Below are positions 36,355 through 45,011 of a stretch of 64,000 bases of DNA, piece after piece (within the stretch, counting starts at the first letter, position 1; the number at the start of each line of letters is the position of its first letter). Position numbers and translations under genes: made by a program. Source of the stretch: Bacteroidales bacterium. GTDB lineage: Bacteria; Bacteroidota; Bacteroidia; Bacteroidales; UBA932. The notes beneath the pieces are model-generated. The model was not told where the DNA came from and did not search any database. It was given only the letters and a program-made list of their open reading frames with translations. The stretch covers positions 1-64,000 of the forward strand of contig JAFQHE010000010.1 in assembly GCA_017398125.1 (NCBI GenBank). Reading direction: 5' to 3'.

Positions 36355-38049
36355 CTATTTTATTTCAATGATTGCCTCGGATATGTTGATCATGAAGTCA
36401 CCTACATGCTCATATTCAGAGATCAAATCCATATAGTAAACTCCAGTCAAATAAGAGTATACATTATTCTCAAGATTTAGAAGATGCTCTTCCTTAAGGT
36501 TGTTTCTATATTCATTGATGTCATGCTCCACATCCTGGGCATTTGAGATGTTTTCAATCTTGTCATAACCCAATGTAAGATTATTGATCATGGCATCAAA
36601 GCCTCTGCTGATAAGCTCGGTCATATAGTTGAGCTTCTTGATCATATTAGGATCAAACTCCTTGTTGTGGATGTTTCTGCGTTGAAGGATGCGTGCAATG
36701 TTGAATCCTGAGTCACCTACACTCTCAAGCTCACTGATAATCTTATACATGGCCTGAAGCCTGCGGCCTGACTCTTCGCTCAATTGGCCCTCTGCAATAT
36801 TGTTGAGGTATTTTGCAATCTCAAGCTCGATACGGTCTGTGATCTGCTCATATTCCTCAAGCTTCTTGTAAAGTTTGTCAAATTTTTCCGCGTCACTGGT
36901 ATTCAAAGCCTCCTGTGCGTATACGTACTGCCTGCGGCAGATTTGTGCGTAATGGATGATTTCTGCTTTTGCCTGTGCCAAAGAGAGCTCCGCAGTGTTC
37001 AACAGACCTCCATGAATATATTGCAAGCGGAATACCTCCTCCTCTTTCTTGCCTTTTACTATCTTGGTAACCAGTGTTGCAATCTGGTTGGTGAACCAAA
37101 CAAGTATAAAGGTATTGCAGAGGTTGAAGAGTGTATGAACCATTGAAATGGCATACAATGTTGAGTTTGAAGAGGCTCCAGCTTGAAGAGGATTGTCAAG
37201 TCCCATTGCCATAATGATTTTTGACACGACAGTAAGGAACGGATGGAACAGTACAAGTACCCAGACTACACCAAATAGGTTAAAGACAGAGTGGGCCATT
37301 GCCGCTCTCCTGGCCGATACATTTGCAACAGAAGCCGCTATGTTTGCAGTGATGGTTGTTCCAATGTTCTCGCCAAGCACCATTGCAGCACCCATCTCAA
37401 ACGGAATCCAGCCATTGTTGCACATAACAAGGGTCAAGGCCATTGTTGCACTTGAGGATTGCAATACTATTGTAAGGATTGTACCGATTGCAACGAACAT
37501 CAATATTGAACCGAAACCATAATTTGTCCATTGTTGTAGAAATGAAAGAACCTCCGGGGTGCTTTGAAGATCAGGAACAGAACTTTTAAGGAAGCTCAAG
37601 CCGAGGAACAAAAGTGCAAATCCTATAATAAGTTCGCCGATAGATTTTTTCTTGTTGGATTTGAACATCATGAAAGCAAATCCAATACCGATAAGAGGAA
37701 TTGCAAGAACGGCTATGTCTGCCTTGAATCCAAGCAAAGAGATTAGCCACGCGGTCATTGTGGTACCAATGTTGGCTCCCATGATTACACCAATGGATTG
37801 AACCAAAGAGAGCAGACCTGCGTTTACAAAGCTGACCACCATTACAGTAGTTGCGCTTGAAGACTGGATTACTGCAGTAATGAACAGACCTGTGAGAATT
37901 CTTGAAAATGAATTGGAAGTCATTGCTGCCAGGATATTCCTCAATTTGTCGCCGGCAACTTTCTGTAGGGCCTCGCTCATAAGGGTCATACCGTAAAGAA
38001 AGAGACCCAATGAACCGAGCAAGGTGAAAATCTTAAATACTACGTCCAT
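36355..38049 (-). CDS. Na/Pi cotransporter family protein (NptA/YjbB-like)
   Basis: Encodes 564 aa from the ATG at 38049 (MDVVFKIFTLLG). The alternative TTG start lies inside the -7 element. Two inverted transporter repeats each carry the QSSSAT signature (QSSSATTVMVVSF; QSSSATMALTLVM), with about nine helices. The C-terminal half (about 350-564) is a PhoU-like helical domain. It is likely an inner-membrane phosphate transporter or exporter. Direction and substrate are inferred from the family. Confidence 0.9.
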   Translation of the reverse strand: MDVVFKIFTLLGSLGLFLYGMTLMSEALQKVAGDKLRNILAAMTSNSFSRILTGLFITAVIQSSSATTVMVVSFVNAGLLSLVQSIGVIMGANIGTTMTAWLISLLGFKADIAVLAIPLIGIGFAFMMFKSNKKKSIGELIIGFALLFLGLSFLKSSVPDLQSTPEVLSFLQQWTNYGFGSILMFVAIGTILTIVLQSSSATMALTLVMCNNGWIPFEMGAAMVLGENIGTTITANIAASVANVSARRAAMAHSVFNLFGVVWVLVLFHPFLTVVSKIIMAMGLDNPLQAGASSNSTLYAISMVHTLFNLCNTFILVWFTNQIATLVTKIVKGKKEEEVFRLQYIHGGLLNTAELSLAQAKAEIIHYAQICRRQYVYAQEALNTSDAEKFDKLYKKLEEYEQITDRIELEIAKYLNNIAEGQLSEESGRRLQAMYKIISELESVGDSGFNIARILQRRNIHNKEFDPNMIKKLNYMTELISRGFDAMINNLTLGYDKIENISNAQDVEHDINEYRNNLKEEHLLNLENNVYSYLTGVYYMDLISEYEHVGDFMINISEAIIEIK

Positions 38050-38070
38050 CTTATTAAAGAATATTTTGCG

Positions 38071-38078
38071 CAAATATA
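38071..38078 (-). promoter_or_regulatory. Promoter -7 element of the Na/Pi gene
   Basis: The minus strand reads TATATTTG, matching TAnnTTTG, 21 bases before the ATG at 38049. The -33 region is weak. Confidence 0.5.
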
Positions 38079-38119
38079 ATTGATAAATCTCAAGAATTAA
38101 AAACTAACAATACATTTAT

Positions 38120-38127
38120 TATATTTG
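38120..38127 (+). promoter_or_regulatory. Promoter -7 element of the 998-aa gene
   Basis: TATATTTG, matching TAnnTTTG, 65 bases before the ATG at 38193; divergent from the Na/Pi promoter. Confidence 0.5.
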
Positions 38128-38192
38128 CAAAGAAGATTTTAACATTTAGGTAACAAAAACTTAACAACTCCCAATATGGGGCCAGATCATAT

Positions 38193-41189
38193 ATGTCAAG
38201 TGATTTCTTTAAAAAGGTTGTAGCTACTTTTGCTATACTGCTGGTGGCGGCCAATGCCCTAATGGGGCAGTTTTACCTTACTGGAGAGGATCCGTCGGGA
38301 GTAAAGTGGAAAAGGGTCAATAGCGGCAACTATAAGGTTATATATCCCGTGGGGGCCGACTCTATGGCCTTCAGGTACATCACCCTTTTGGAGCAATACA
38401 GGCCTTTTGTAATGGCAGGATTGAAGGCCAATCCAAAGCCTGTTCCTGTGATTTTGCACCCCTTTACAACAAGGAGCAACGGAATGGTGACATGGGCTCC
38501 GAAGAGAATGGAACTCTATACAACACCCCCTGCAGGTGGGGGGTATCCGCAAAGGTGGGATGAACAGCTGGCTGTTCATGAGAGCCGTCATGTGGGGCAG
38601 ATGAGCATCTTTACAAAGGGCATATACAAGCCGCTCGGCTGGCTTTTGGGAGAGCAGATTACAGGTTTGGGCATAGGAGTATATACTTCAAAATGGCTGC
38701 TGGAGGGCGATGCCGTAATTGCTGAAACAGAGCTTACTGCCAGTGGTAGGGGAAGAAGTGCAGCATTCCTTGAATATTACCGGACTTCGTTTTTGAATGG
38801 AGACTACAGGAGCTGGAGCAGATGGCGTTTCGGATCAAACAAATATTATACGCCAGACCATTATGCTCTGGGCTATATGGTCATATCTGCGGGTAGGGCA
38901 AAATCTGAATCCTATACCTATACAGGCGATCTTATGGGATATTATGTGCGGAGATTCTATAATCCTGACATAAAGAATTATGCGCATAAAAAGATTACTG
39001 GTTTGAGTCTCAAACAACTGGCTAAAGAGAGTTTTAAATACCATACGGAGTTGTGGAAAGATGAGTATAATGCCAGGGGCAATTATGATTCTTCCCGACA
39101 GATCGTAGGCAAAAGAAGCCGCTACTATACACAATTCATCTCTACCGCCCCCGTCAATGCAGACACGCTTCTCTCTGTACGCAGAGCCTATGACAGAGCC
39201 TCAGAACTGGTAATGTTGGGAACCGACTCACTCTTTCTGGCCAGGCATCCATCCGGAGTAAAGAGATTGAGACCGTTCAGCTCTTCGGCCGGCCGGCTTG
39301 AGGTTGTGGGGAATAAAGTCTATTACATTGAGACGGTAGGGGACAAACGATGGGATTTGGCGGCATACAATGATCTCTTTGTGTATGATTTGGAAAGTGG
39401 AAAGATTAAGAGGCTTACCCATAAAAGGGCATACTATGACCCATCCGCAAATTCAACATCCGATAAATTGGCAGTTGTAGAGTATCCCAATTTTGGAGGC
39501 TCCCGCATTGTGATACTTGACATGGCAGGGAGTGAACTCCACTCATTGCCGGCTCCCGAAAACGGACAATTGACCGAAGTGGAGTGGTCAGGGAACGGAC
39601 TTTACGCTCTTGCAATTACAGAGAGGGGAATGGGCATTTACCATATAAGTTTATGCGGCAAGGAGAGTGAATGGGTCTCCGTTTTGAATTCAGGTTACAG
39701 AAATATCTCAAATTTGGGTGTTGAAGGTGATGTTATCTATTTTGACTCCGACGTATCCGGTGTAAACAGCCTATATGCCTATGATGTGGAGATGCAGCAG
39801 CTCTCATCCATAGCCAAAGCTCCATTTTCCGCTACTAATCCACAATTGTACGGCGATCGTCTCTTCTATTCAAACCTGGATCTTGGTGGTTATTATCCGG
39901 TATATGCTCCATACAAACCCACATCCGCCTCTGGTGAAGATGCCGGACTGTCGGGAACAATCAATGTTGAGGTAAGTGAAGGGATACTGAAGAGCAATTA
40001 TGACTATCCGGTTGCGCAGATGCTCTCCAGTCAGGCAAAGAGCTATTTCAAAAGCCGGGATCTCCTTCCGGACAGCTGCTCATCCATTGTGCTGGACTCC
40101 CTTGAATATCAGCGGAAATACCACTCCAGACCATATCGTAAAGGACTCCATCTGTTCAGAATACACTCGTGGGCACCAGTTTACTACAATGTTGACAAAA
40201 TTACGCAGGGCAGTTACGACAAGTGGTATGATGCGGTCTCTTTGGGTGCAACAATCTATTCCCAAAATACTCAAGGAACGGCGGTATCAATGTTGGGCTA
40301 CTCATACAGGAGCGGATTTCATGCAGCTCATGCTTCATTTGAATATAGCGGTTGGATGCCTGTATTTAAAGTGGAGGCCCATTTTAACCATGATCACCGT
40401 ATAAGATGCAAGGTGGTTGAAGCCGGTGATACCAAACTTGTAGATGCCAAGGAGAGCAGTGATCCTCTGTTTGAACTCAAGGTCAGGAGCCATTTGCCTC
40501 TCTATTTCAACAGCCGCGGATGGCAGAGAGGATTCATACCCCAGTTACTCTGGAAATATGACAACCATAAGTTTTACACTGCTAAAAAGAATGACTACAA
40601 ATCCCGTAACCAGCTCTCCTTTTCTGCACAGTACTATCAGATGCGCCCTGTTGCAACTGCCGCAATCTTTCCAAGATGGGGCTTCAACGTAGCTTTTAGC
40701 GGAGCTGTTTCTCCGGCAGGAGCAGAAAACTTCGGGTCGGTATATGCTGCCAATGCATATTTTTACTTGCCGGGCCTTGATGTCAAGCAGGGATTGAGAC
40801 TTTCGGCTGCATATCAGTATCAGGATACCGACGGCAAGTACTATTATCTTGACAATCTTGTTGGTATGCCACGGGGATTTGAGGACCAATATGCCCCAAA
40901 TTACTTTAAGGTATCGGCGGATTATGCGATACCTGTAAATTTCAAGGGAGCAGATCTCGGCTTCCTCGGTTACTACAAACGTTTGCAGATAATACCATTT
41001 GCGGACTATGCGAGATTGAAGGATGATAAAGGTTCCATAGCTTTAAAGTCATTCGGTGCAGATCTGCTGGTGGATGGTTATCTCTTCAAGATTGGAGTTC
41101 CTCTAAGCATTGGCGTAAGGTATGCAAGGACGAACAATCCGCAAGAGCGCAATCATGTGGCACTTCTGTTCAGTGCTTCGTTATATTAG
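38193..41189 (+). CDS. Putative gluzincin-like protease/propeller/outer-membrane barrel fusion
   Basis: Encodes 998 aa with a signal peptide (about 8-25, ending ALMGQ). Residues about 40-310 resemble a MA-clan metallopeptidase: HESRH at 129-133 fits HExxH, and WLLEGDA with Glu171 fits the third ligand of gluzincins. About 330-600 shows propeller-like repeats (YYDPSANSTSDKLAVVEYP; YDVEMQQLSSI). From about 680 to the end, alternating aromatic strands (LSFSAQYYQMRPVATAAIF; FKVSADYAIPV; GVRYA) ending in ...LLFSASLY with a terminal aromatic residue look like an outer-membrane beta-barrel. No known family name is recognised. Protease activity and barrel are inferred. Confidence 0.65.
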   Translation: MSSDFFKKVVATFAILLVAANALMGQFYLTGEDPSGVKWKRVNSGNYKVIYPVGADSMAFRYITLLEQYRPFVMAGLKANPKPVPVILHPFTTRSNGMVTWAPKRMELYTTPPAGGGYPQRWDEQLAVHESRHVGQMSIFTKGIYKPLGWLLGEQITGLGIGVYTSKWLLEGDAVIAETELTASGRGRSAAFLEYYRTSFLNGDYRSWSRWRFGSNKYYTPDHYALGYMVISAGRAKSESYTYTGDLMGYYVRRFYNPDIKNYAHKKITGLSLKQLAKESFKYHTELWKDEYNARGNYDSSRQIVGKRSRYYTQFISTAPVNADTLLSVRRAYDRASELVMLGTDSLFLARHPSGVKRLRPFSSSAGRLEVVGNKVYYIETVGDKRWDLAAYNDLFVYDLESGKIKRLTHKRAYYDPSANSTSDKLAVVEYPNFGGSRIVILDMAGSELHSLPAPENGQLTEVEWSGNGLYALAITERGMGIYHISLCGKESEWVSVLNSGYRNISNLGVEGDVIYFDSDVSGVNSLYAYDVEMQQLSSIAKAPFSATNPQLYGDRLFYSNLDLGGYYPVYAPYKPTSASGEDAGLSGTINVEVSEGILKSNYDYPVAQMLSSQAKSYFKSRDLLPDSCSSIVLDSLEYQRKYHSRPYRKGLHLFRIHSWAPVYYNVDKITQGSYDKWYDAVSLGATIYSQNTQGTAVSMLGYSYRSGFHAAHASFEYSGWMPVFKVEAHFNHDHRIRCKVVEAGDTKLVDAKESSDPLFELKVRSHLPLYFNSRGWQRGFIPQLLWKYDNHKFYTAKKNDYKSRNQLSFSAQYYQMRPVATAAIFPRWGFNVAFSGAVSPAGAENFGSVYAANAYFYLPGLDVKQGLRLSAAYQYQDTDGKYYYLDNLVGMPRGFEDQYAPNYFKVSADYAIPVNFKGADLGFLGYYKRLQIIPFADYARLKDDKGSIALKSFGADLLVDGYLFKIGVPLSIGVRYARTNNPQERNHVALLFSASLY

Positions 41190-41248
41190 TATCTCTATTT
41201 CAATGTATTGCCGTTAGGACTCCATTCGGGTAAAACTGATGGAGTGCC

Positions 41249-43129
41249 TCATTCCATTGGAATTTCGAAACGTCTGTAGAGTTCATCCCTGTTGCTGTAC
41301 TCTTTTGAGAGACTATCTATTTCACTGCGGGGCACCTCATTAAGTGCCAGTATTATAAGGCCGTCTACGCAGTAGTTGAAGTCGGGATCAACATTGTAGT
41401 CAATGATACGTGCGTTTATTTTCAGGTATTTCTTCAGCAATGTAGGCATGCGGTATTTGCCGTCGCTCAGTTTTATCAGAAAACGGTCAAATTTCTCAAT
41501 GGATGAGACTTTGTGCTGTAGCAGGGCACGTGGATCAACTTTACAATAGTTTGGCTTGAATGGCCTTCTTGGCATAACCATCTTGCTGTATTGTGGTGCG
41601 GAGTGCTGCAGCTTGAGGTAATGGATAATCAGGCTTCTGTAGAAGAGAGGGTATGAAGAACTGATGCTTACCGGACCAATAAGGTATCTCGCCTCCTTAT
41701 GTTTTATTACGGTGTAAAATATTCCTTTTATGAGCAGCATTAGGGCCAGAGGGTCTTTCTGGTATTCAAGAGCAACAAAGGAGCGTCCAAGTTCAATCGC
41801 CCTTGTCATCTGGTATCTGAATTCCGGCTTGTATCTGAACAGTGTGTTGCTGTAAAATCCTTTGAGTCCATATTTTTCAATGATTTCACTGCCGATTCCA
41901 AGCCTGTATGCTCCTATCAATGCACAGCTCTCCCTGTCCCATAAAATCAGATGTCTGTAGTAAGTGTCGTAAATGTCTGTATCATACTCTTTGCCGGATC
42001 CCTCTCCAATAGCTCTGAAGGCAATCTCCCTTCTCACTCCAATCTCTTTCATTAGGTTGGGAATGCGTTCATAGTAAGTGAGATAGCATTGGTATTTGCC
42101 TATTTCAAAAAGCTTGCAGTCGCTGATTGTGGAGATTTCCTCTGCCAAAATACCGCTCCCAACAGGAGGACAGATTTCCCTCTCTCCATATAGGGATGAT
42201 ATGCCGGAGGCAACAAGATTCCTTCCGGCCGCCCCAATGCTCCTTATCTGTTCCTGTCCGGCCTTTACTATATTGCGCAGGGTGGGCTGGAACGGGAAGC
42301 TGTCGTAGTCAATCTCCCCTTCAAGGGCATATGTCCTATTATAGAGATATTCTCCGAGCCCTTTAATCGTATCATACTCCTTGATGGCTGCTACAGTAAC
42401 CGGGGCTCCAATCTTCATTATGATATTTTTGTTTTTCTTGTTGGAGAGCTCATGAGGCAACCTTACCGTACGCAGCATCGGATGTATCTTTCCCATAAAG
42501 TGGAAAAGTGCAGAGTTCTGGCCACTGAAAAATACCGGCAATACAGGAACCTCGGCTTTCTGTATCAGTTTTATTATGGAACTCTGCCATTCAATATCTT
42601 TGACAACCCTCTCCTTATTGTTATTGGAAGAGACCTCTCCCGACGGGAACAGGACAAGTACACCTCCATCCTGCAAATGTTCCATGGACATCTTGAGGCC
42701 GGCTATACTGCTCTTCAGTCCGGGCTTGTTGGTAAAGGGATTTACCGGGAAGAACTCCTCTTCGAGGTTTGGAATATAGGAGAGAAGGAAGTTTGTGAGC
42801 ACTTTTACATCTTTTCGAATTTTTCCAATCAGCGAGAGCATTATAAGTCCGTCAATGGCTCCAAAGGGATGGTTGGCTACAACAATCAGCGGACCGCTCC
42901 TGGGAATGTAATCCAAATCTGCCGGATTGTAGCAACACTGTATGTTCAGGTGGGCAATTAGTTTGTCGGCGAAGGTAATGCCTTTAAAATCAGATATATG
43001 AGAATATATGCGGTTGATTCTGTTAAAACCTGTCACACTCATTGCCAAAGAGGCAATAAGGGATCCTGCAACTCCTTTTACTTTGAGGACACTCTTAACT
43101 TGCGAATTATTGATTAATTTTGTGCTCAT
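41249..43129 (-). CDS. OlsF-like fused O-acyl/N-acyltransferase for amino-acid lipids
   Basis: Encodes 626 aa from the ATG at 43129. A longer upstream frame is antisense to uvrC. The N-terminal half is a PlsC-type acyltransferase (ANHPFGAIDG, 85-94, His and Asp; FPSGEVSS). The C-terminal half is an OlsB/GNAT-type N-acyltransferase (GAYRLGIG, then AIELGRSFV). This order (O-acyl first, N-acyl second) is that of OlsF, which makes ornithine lipids in Flavobacterium johnsoniae and Serratia. In Bacteroides separate GlsB/GlsA make glycine lipids. The amino acid used here cannot be told. Confidence 0.82.
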   Translation of the reverse strand: MSTKLINNSQVKSVLKVKGVAGSLIASLAMSVTGFNRINRIYSHISDFKGITFADKLIAHLNIQCCYNPADLDYIPRSGPLIVVANHPFGAIDGLIMLSLIGKIRKDVKVLTNFLLSYIPNLEEEFFPVNPFTNKPGLKSSIAGLKMSMEHLQDGGVLVLFPSGEVSSNNNKERVVKDIEWQSSIIKLIQKAEVPVLPVFFSGQNSALFHFMGKIHPMLRTVRLPHELSNKKNKNIIMKIGAPVTVAAIKEYDTIKGLGEYLYNRTYALEGEIDYDSFPFQPTLRNIVKAGQEQIRSIGAAGRNLVASGISSLYGEREICPPVGSGILAEEISTISDCKLFEIGKYQCYLTYYERIPNLMKEIGVRREIAFRAIGEGSGKEYDTDIYDTYYRHLILWDRESCALIGAYRLGIGSEIIEKYGLKGFYSNTLFRYKPEFRYQMTRAIELGRSFVALEYQKDPLALMLLIKGIFYTVIKHKEARYLIGPVSISSSYPLFYRSLIIHYLKLQHSAPQYSKMVMPRRPFKPNYCKVDPRALLQHKVSSIEKFDRFLIKLSDGKYRMPTLLKKYLKINARIIDYNVDPDFNYCVDGLIILALNEVPRSEIDSLSKEYSNRDELYRRFEIPME

Positions 43130-43140
43130 CCGGAAGGCTT

Positions 43141-43156
43141 TTTGTTTATAAACAAA
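43141..43156. other. Perfect 16-bp palindrome in the olsF-like/uvrC divergent gap
   Basis: TTTGTTTATAAACAAA is self-complementary over 16 bp and lies in the 58-bp gap between two divergent genes. Either arm contains a TTTG. It may be an operator or shared promoter part. Confidence 0.5.
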
Positions 43157-43172
43157 CTTCCACAGAATTGTA

Positions 43173-43180
43173 CAAAGATA
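43173..43180 (-). promoter_or_regulatory. Promoter -7 element of the OlsF-like gene
   Basis: The minus strand reads TATCTTTG, matching TAnnTTTG, 43 bases before the ATG; its -33 region would fall inside the uvrC start. Confidence 0.5.
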
Positions 43181-43187
43181 GGAAATT

Positions 43188-45011
43188 ATGGGACTAAAAG
43201 ATAAAATATCTACACTTCCTTCTGACCCAGGTGTATATAGATTCCTCAATGAAGAGGGTGTCATTATATATATAGGAAAGGCTAAAAATTTGAAGAAGAG
43301 GGTAATGCAGTATTTTGTGGATCCCGACAGACTTACCCGTAAAACAAGGGTTCTGGTATCAAAAATTGCAGATCTTGAACATACAGTAGTGGAGAGCGAA
43401 CAGGATGCACTTCTTCTTGAAAACAACCTTATAAAACAGTATCAGCCTCGCTATAACATTTTGCTCAAGGACAGCAAGACCTATCCCTGGATATGTGTAA
43501 AAAGGGAACCCTTTCCCAGAGTATTCCTTACAAGACGTTTTGTAAAAGATGGGTCACTCTATTTTGGTCCATACAGTTCAGTTCAGCATGCTCATCATCT
43601 GCTTGATTTGATCAATACGCTCTACAGGCTCAGGACCTGCACATTAAATCTTTCAGCTCAGGCAATAGAGAGTGGAAAGTACAAGGAGTGTCTGAACTAT
43701 CATATAAAGAAATGTGATGCCCCATGCATTGGAAATATATCAAACGAAGAGTATTCTGCACAGATTGAGGGTATAACCAATCTTCTTAAGGGAAATACAG
43801 GCACTTTGATAAGGGAGTTCAAGTCAAAGATGCAGGCGGCTGCAAAGGAGCTTGATTTTGAACAGGCGCAGCTATACAAGAACAGTCTTGATATGTTGCA
43901 GCAGCATTACAGCAAATCTTTGATAGTGCATCCGAGCATAACAAATATCGATGTCTTTTCACTTGTCTTTGAAGATTACAAGGTATATGGAAATTTCTTG
44001 CGCCTGAACAATGGTTGTATAGTCAAGGCCCTAAACCTGGAGTTCAAGATGAACATTGAGGAGGAGAGGGAGGCTATGCTGAGCTATTTTATGCAGGAGA
44101 TATATAATATTGCAGGGGAGGATATTGAAAAGGATGATGGCGGAAAGGCCCTTGTGAAGGAGGTTCTTGTGCCATTTTTGCCTGACCAGGAGTTTTATGG
44201 CAAGCATGTGCATATTCCATTGAAAGGTGACAAACTGAATCTTCTTGAACTTAGTACAAAAAATGCCAATGCCTTCAAATTCCAGCGTCTTAAACAGGAT
44301 GCTCTCAAGTATGAGGAGGATTCAAGTGTAACGGCTGTGGACATTTTGCAGAATGATCTGCACATGAGTGTAGCTCCAACCCACATAGAGTGTTTTGACA
44401 ATTCAAATATCCAGGGAACAAATCCGGTGGCGGCATGCGTTGTTTTCAAGAATGGCCATCCAAGCAAAAGGGATTACAGGCACTTCAACATAAAGACGGT
44501 GGTTGGTGCCAATGATTATGCCTCAATGCAAGAGGTGGTATACAGACGCTATTCAAGATTGCTGGCAGAGAATGCGCCACTTCCGCAACTTATTCTGATT
44601 GATGGTGGCAAGGGCCAGCTCCATTTTGCCCATAAGGCCCTTGTGGAGTTGGGACTGCATGATAAAATCAAGCTGATAAGCATAGCAGAGCGTCTTGAAG
44701 AGCTGTATGTTCCAGGAGACCCCACACCTCTTTTCCTTGACAAGAACTCACCATCATTGAAACTCCTTATGCATTTGAGGGATGAAGCACACCGATTTGG
44801 TATAACATTCCACAGGAACAAACGCAGCAAGAGCCAGATAAATTCACGTTTGCGTGAGATTGAGGGTATTGGTGAGGTTACAGAAGAAAAGCTTCTGAAA
44901 CATTTCAGAAGCTATAAACGTGTTATGGAGGCCCCATTTGATGAACTTGTAGCTGTTGCAGGCAAAAAGGTGGCCTTGACCATTGACAAAAGCAGGAACA
45001 GTTTATTTTAG
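43188..45011 (+). CDS. uvrC: Excinuclease ABC subunit C
   Basis: Encodes 607 aa. Makes both incisions in nucleotide excision repair. Order: GIY-YIG nuclease (DPGVYRFLNEEG, IIYIGKAKNLKKR, 12-35), a Cys-containing region, UVR motif (MQAAAKELDFEQAQLYKNSL), RNase H-like nuclease (IECFDNSNIQGTNPVA; ILIDGGKGQLHFA) and C-terminal HhH (REIEGIGEVTEEKLLKHF). It overlaps the convergent S41 peptidase gene by nine bases. Confidence 0.97.
   Translation: MGLKDKISTLPSDPGVYRFLNEEGVIIYIGKAKNLKKRVMQYFVDPDRLTRKTRVLVSKIADLEHTVVESEQDALLLENNLIKQYQPRYNILLKDSKTYPWICVKREPFPRVFLTRRFVKDGSLYFGPYSSVQHAHHLLDLINTLYRLRTCTLNLSAQAIESGKYKECLNYHIKKCDAPCIGNISNEEYSAQIEGITNLLKGNTGTLIREFKSKMQAAAKELDFEQAQLYKNSLDMLQQHYSKSLIVHPSITNIDVFSLVFEDYKVYGNFLRLNNGCIVKALNLEFKMNIEEEREAMLSYFMQEIYNIAGEDIEKDDGGKALVKEVLVPFLPDQEFYGKHVHIPLKGDKLNLLELSTKNANAFKFQRLKQDALKYEEDSSVTAVDILQNDLHMSVAPTHIECFDNSNIQGTNPVAACVVFKNGHPSKRDYRHFNIKTVVGANDYASMQEVVYRRYSRLLAENAPLPQLILIDGGKGQLHFAHKALVELGLHDKIKLISIAERLEELYVPGDPTPLFLDKNSPSLKLLMHLRDEAHRFGITFHRNKRSKSQINSRLREIEGIGEVTEEKLLKHFRSYKRVMEAPFDELVAVAGKKVALTIDKSRNSLF

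Noticed and set aside
43130..43426. N-terminal extension of the OlsF-like protein
   Set aside because: It is antisense to uvrC and lies beyond the promoter; the ATG at 43129 fits the family start.
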